In this document: in pieces, positions 6,325 through 6,397 of the stretch | Numbering within the stretch: position 1 is the first letter of the stretch | How the letters are laid out: each line of letters opens with the position of its first letter | Assembly (NCBI GenBank): GCA_021205255.1 | Contig: JAJPXW010000305.1 | Location: 1-6,397 of the forward strand | Reading direction: 5' to 3' | DNA from: Burkholderiales bacterium | GTDB lineage: Bacteria > Pseudomonadota > Gammaproteobacteria > Burkholderiales > Burkholderiaceae_F | Length of the DNA stretch: 6,397 bases | The notes under the pieces: generated by a model | Database searches by the model: none | Told to the model about the DNA's origin: nothing | What the model saw: the letters and a program-made list of their open reading frames with translations, nothing else | Position numbers and translations under genes: made by a program

Positions 6325-6352
6325 AGGGGCTTGATCATTCGATCGGGCCCCT
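6325..6352 (+). terminator. GC-rich hairpin after the MmgE/PrpD gene, probable terminator
   Basis: AGGGGCTTGATC at 6325-6336 pairs with GATCGGGCCCCT at 6341-6352 through 12 base pairs, two of them G-T wobbles, around the loop ATTC. The fold starts ten bases after the stop codon and is preceded by an A-rich stretch. Only a short T-rich tail follows, but stem strength and position support transcription ending here. The A-rich left flank could allow weak use on the other strand too. Confidence 0.72.
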
Positions 6353-6397
6353 TATGCATTTGAAACTCTTTAAATTAACTCAGATCCCCAACCACCA

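Noticed and set aside
6370..6397. The window ends in CCACCA, like a tRNA 3' end
   Set aside because: No T-arm with a TTCRA-type loop and no acceptor or anticodon stem can be formed from the preceding bases, so a tRNA is not supported.

Overview
The window holds six protein-coding genes, all on the + strand and closely packed: a DcuC-family dicarboxylate transporter, a RidA-family imine deaminase, a cystathionine beta-lyase-like PLP enzyme, the alpha and beta subunits of a two-subunit class I fumarase/tartrate-dehydratase-type Fe-S hydro-lyase, and an MmgE/PrpD-family enzyme. Nearly every gene has a clear Shine-Dalgarno sequence. I see no mobile element, CRISPR array, tRNA or rRNA, and no broken gene.

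Layout: positions 1-198 are an AT-rich leader with no supported gene. The transporter (199-1596) is followed by a 99-base gap with a hairpin. ridA-like (1696-2061) and the PLP lyase (2107-3279) form a tight pair. A 98-base gap then carries two consecutive perfect inverted repeats. After it come the hydro-lyase alpha (3378-4304) and beta (4305-4898) genes, which abut exactly, then the MmgE/PrpD gene (4926-6314). A strong GC-rich hairpin at 6325-6352 probably ends the unit.

The set looks like a catabolic or salvage locus for a carboxylate-rich compound. A DcuC carrier would move a C4-dicarboxylate-like substrate or product. The PLP enzyme would cleave a C-S or similar beta bond and release an enamine/imine, which RidA would hydrolyse to a keto acid and ammonia. 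The Fe-S hydro-lyase would add or remove water (or an analogous group) on a dicarboxylate. The MmgE/PrpD enzyme would dehydrate, epimerise, isomerise or decarboxylate a polycarboxylate. The true substrate cannot be read from sequence. The alpha subunit has CQSPG where fumarases and tartrate dehydratase usually have CQDTG, and this argues against calling the locus an ordinary fumarase operon.

Organism: bacterial, moderately AT-rich, Shine-Dalgarno-led. DcuC is typical of anaerobic C4-dicarboxylate exchange, and an oxygen-sensitive Fe-S hydro-lyase fits an anaerobe. A Gram-negative, gut-type proteobacterium is my best guess (for example Sutterellaceae or Succinivibrionaceae), with low confidence.
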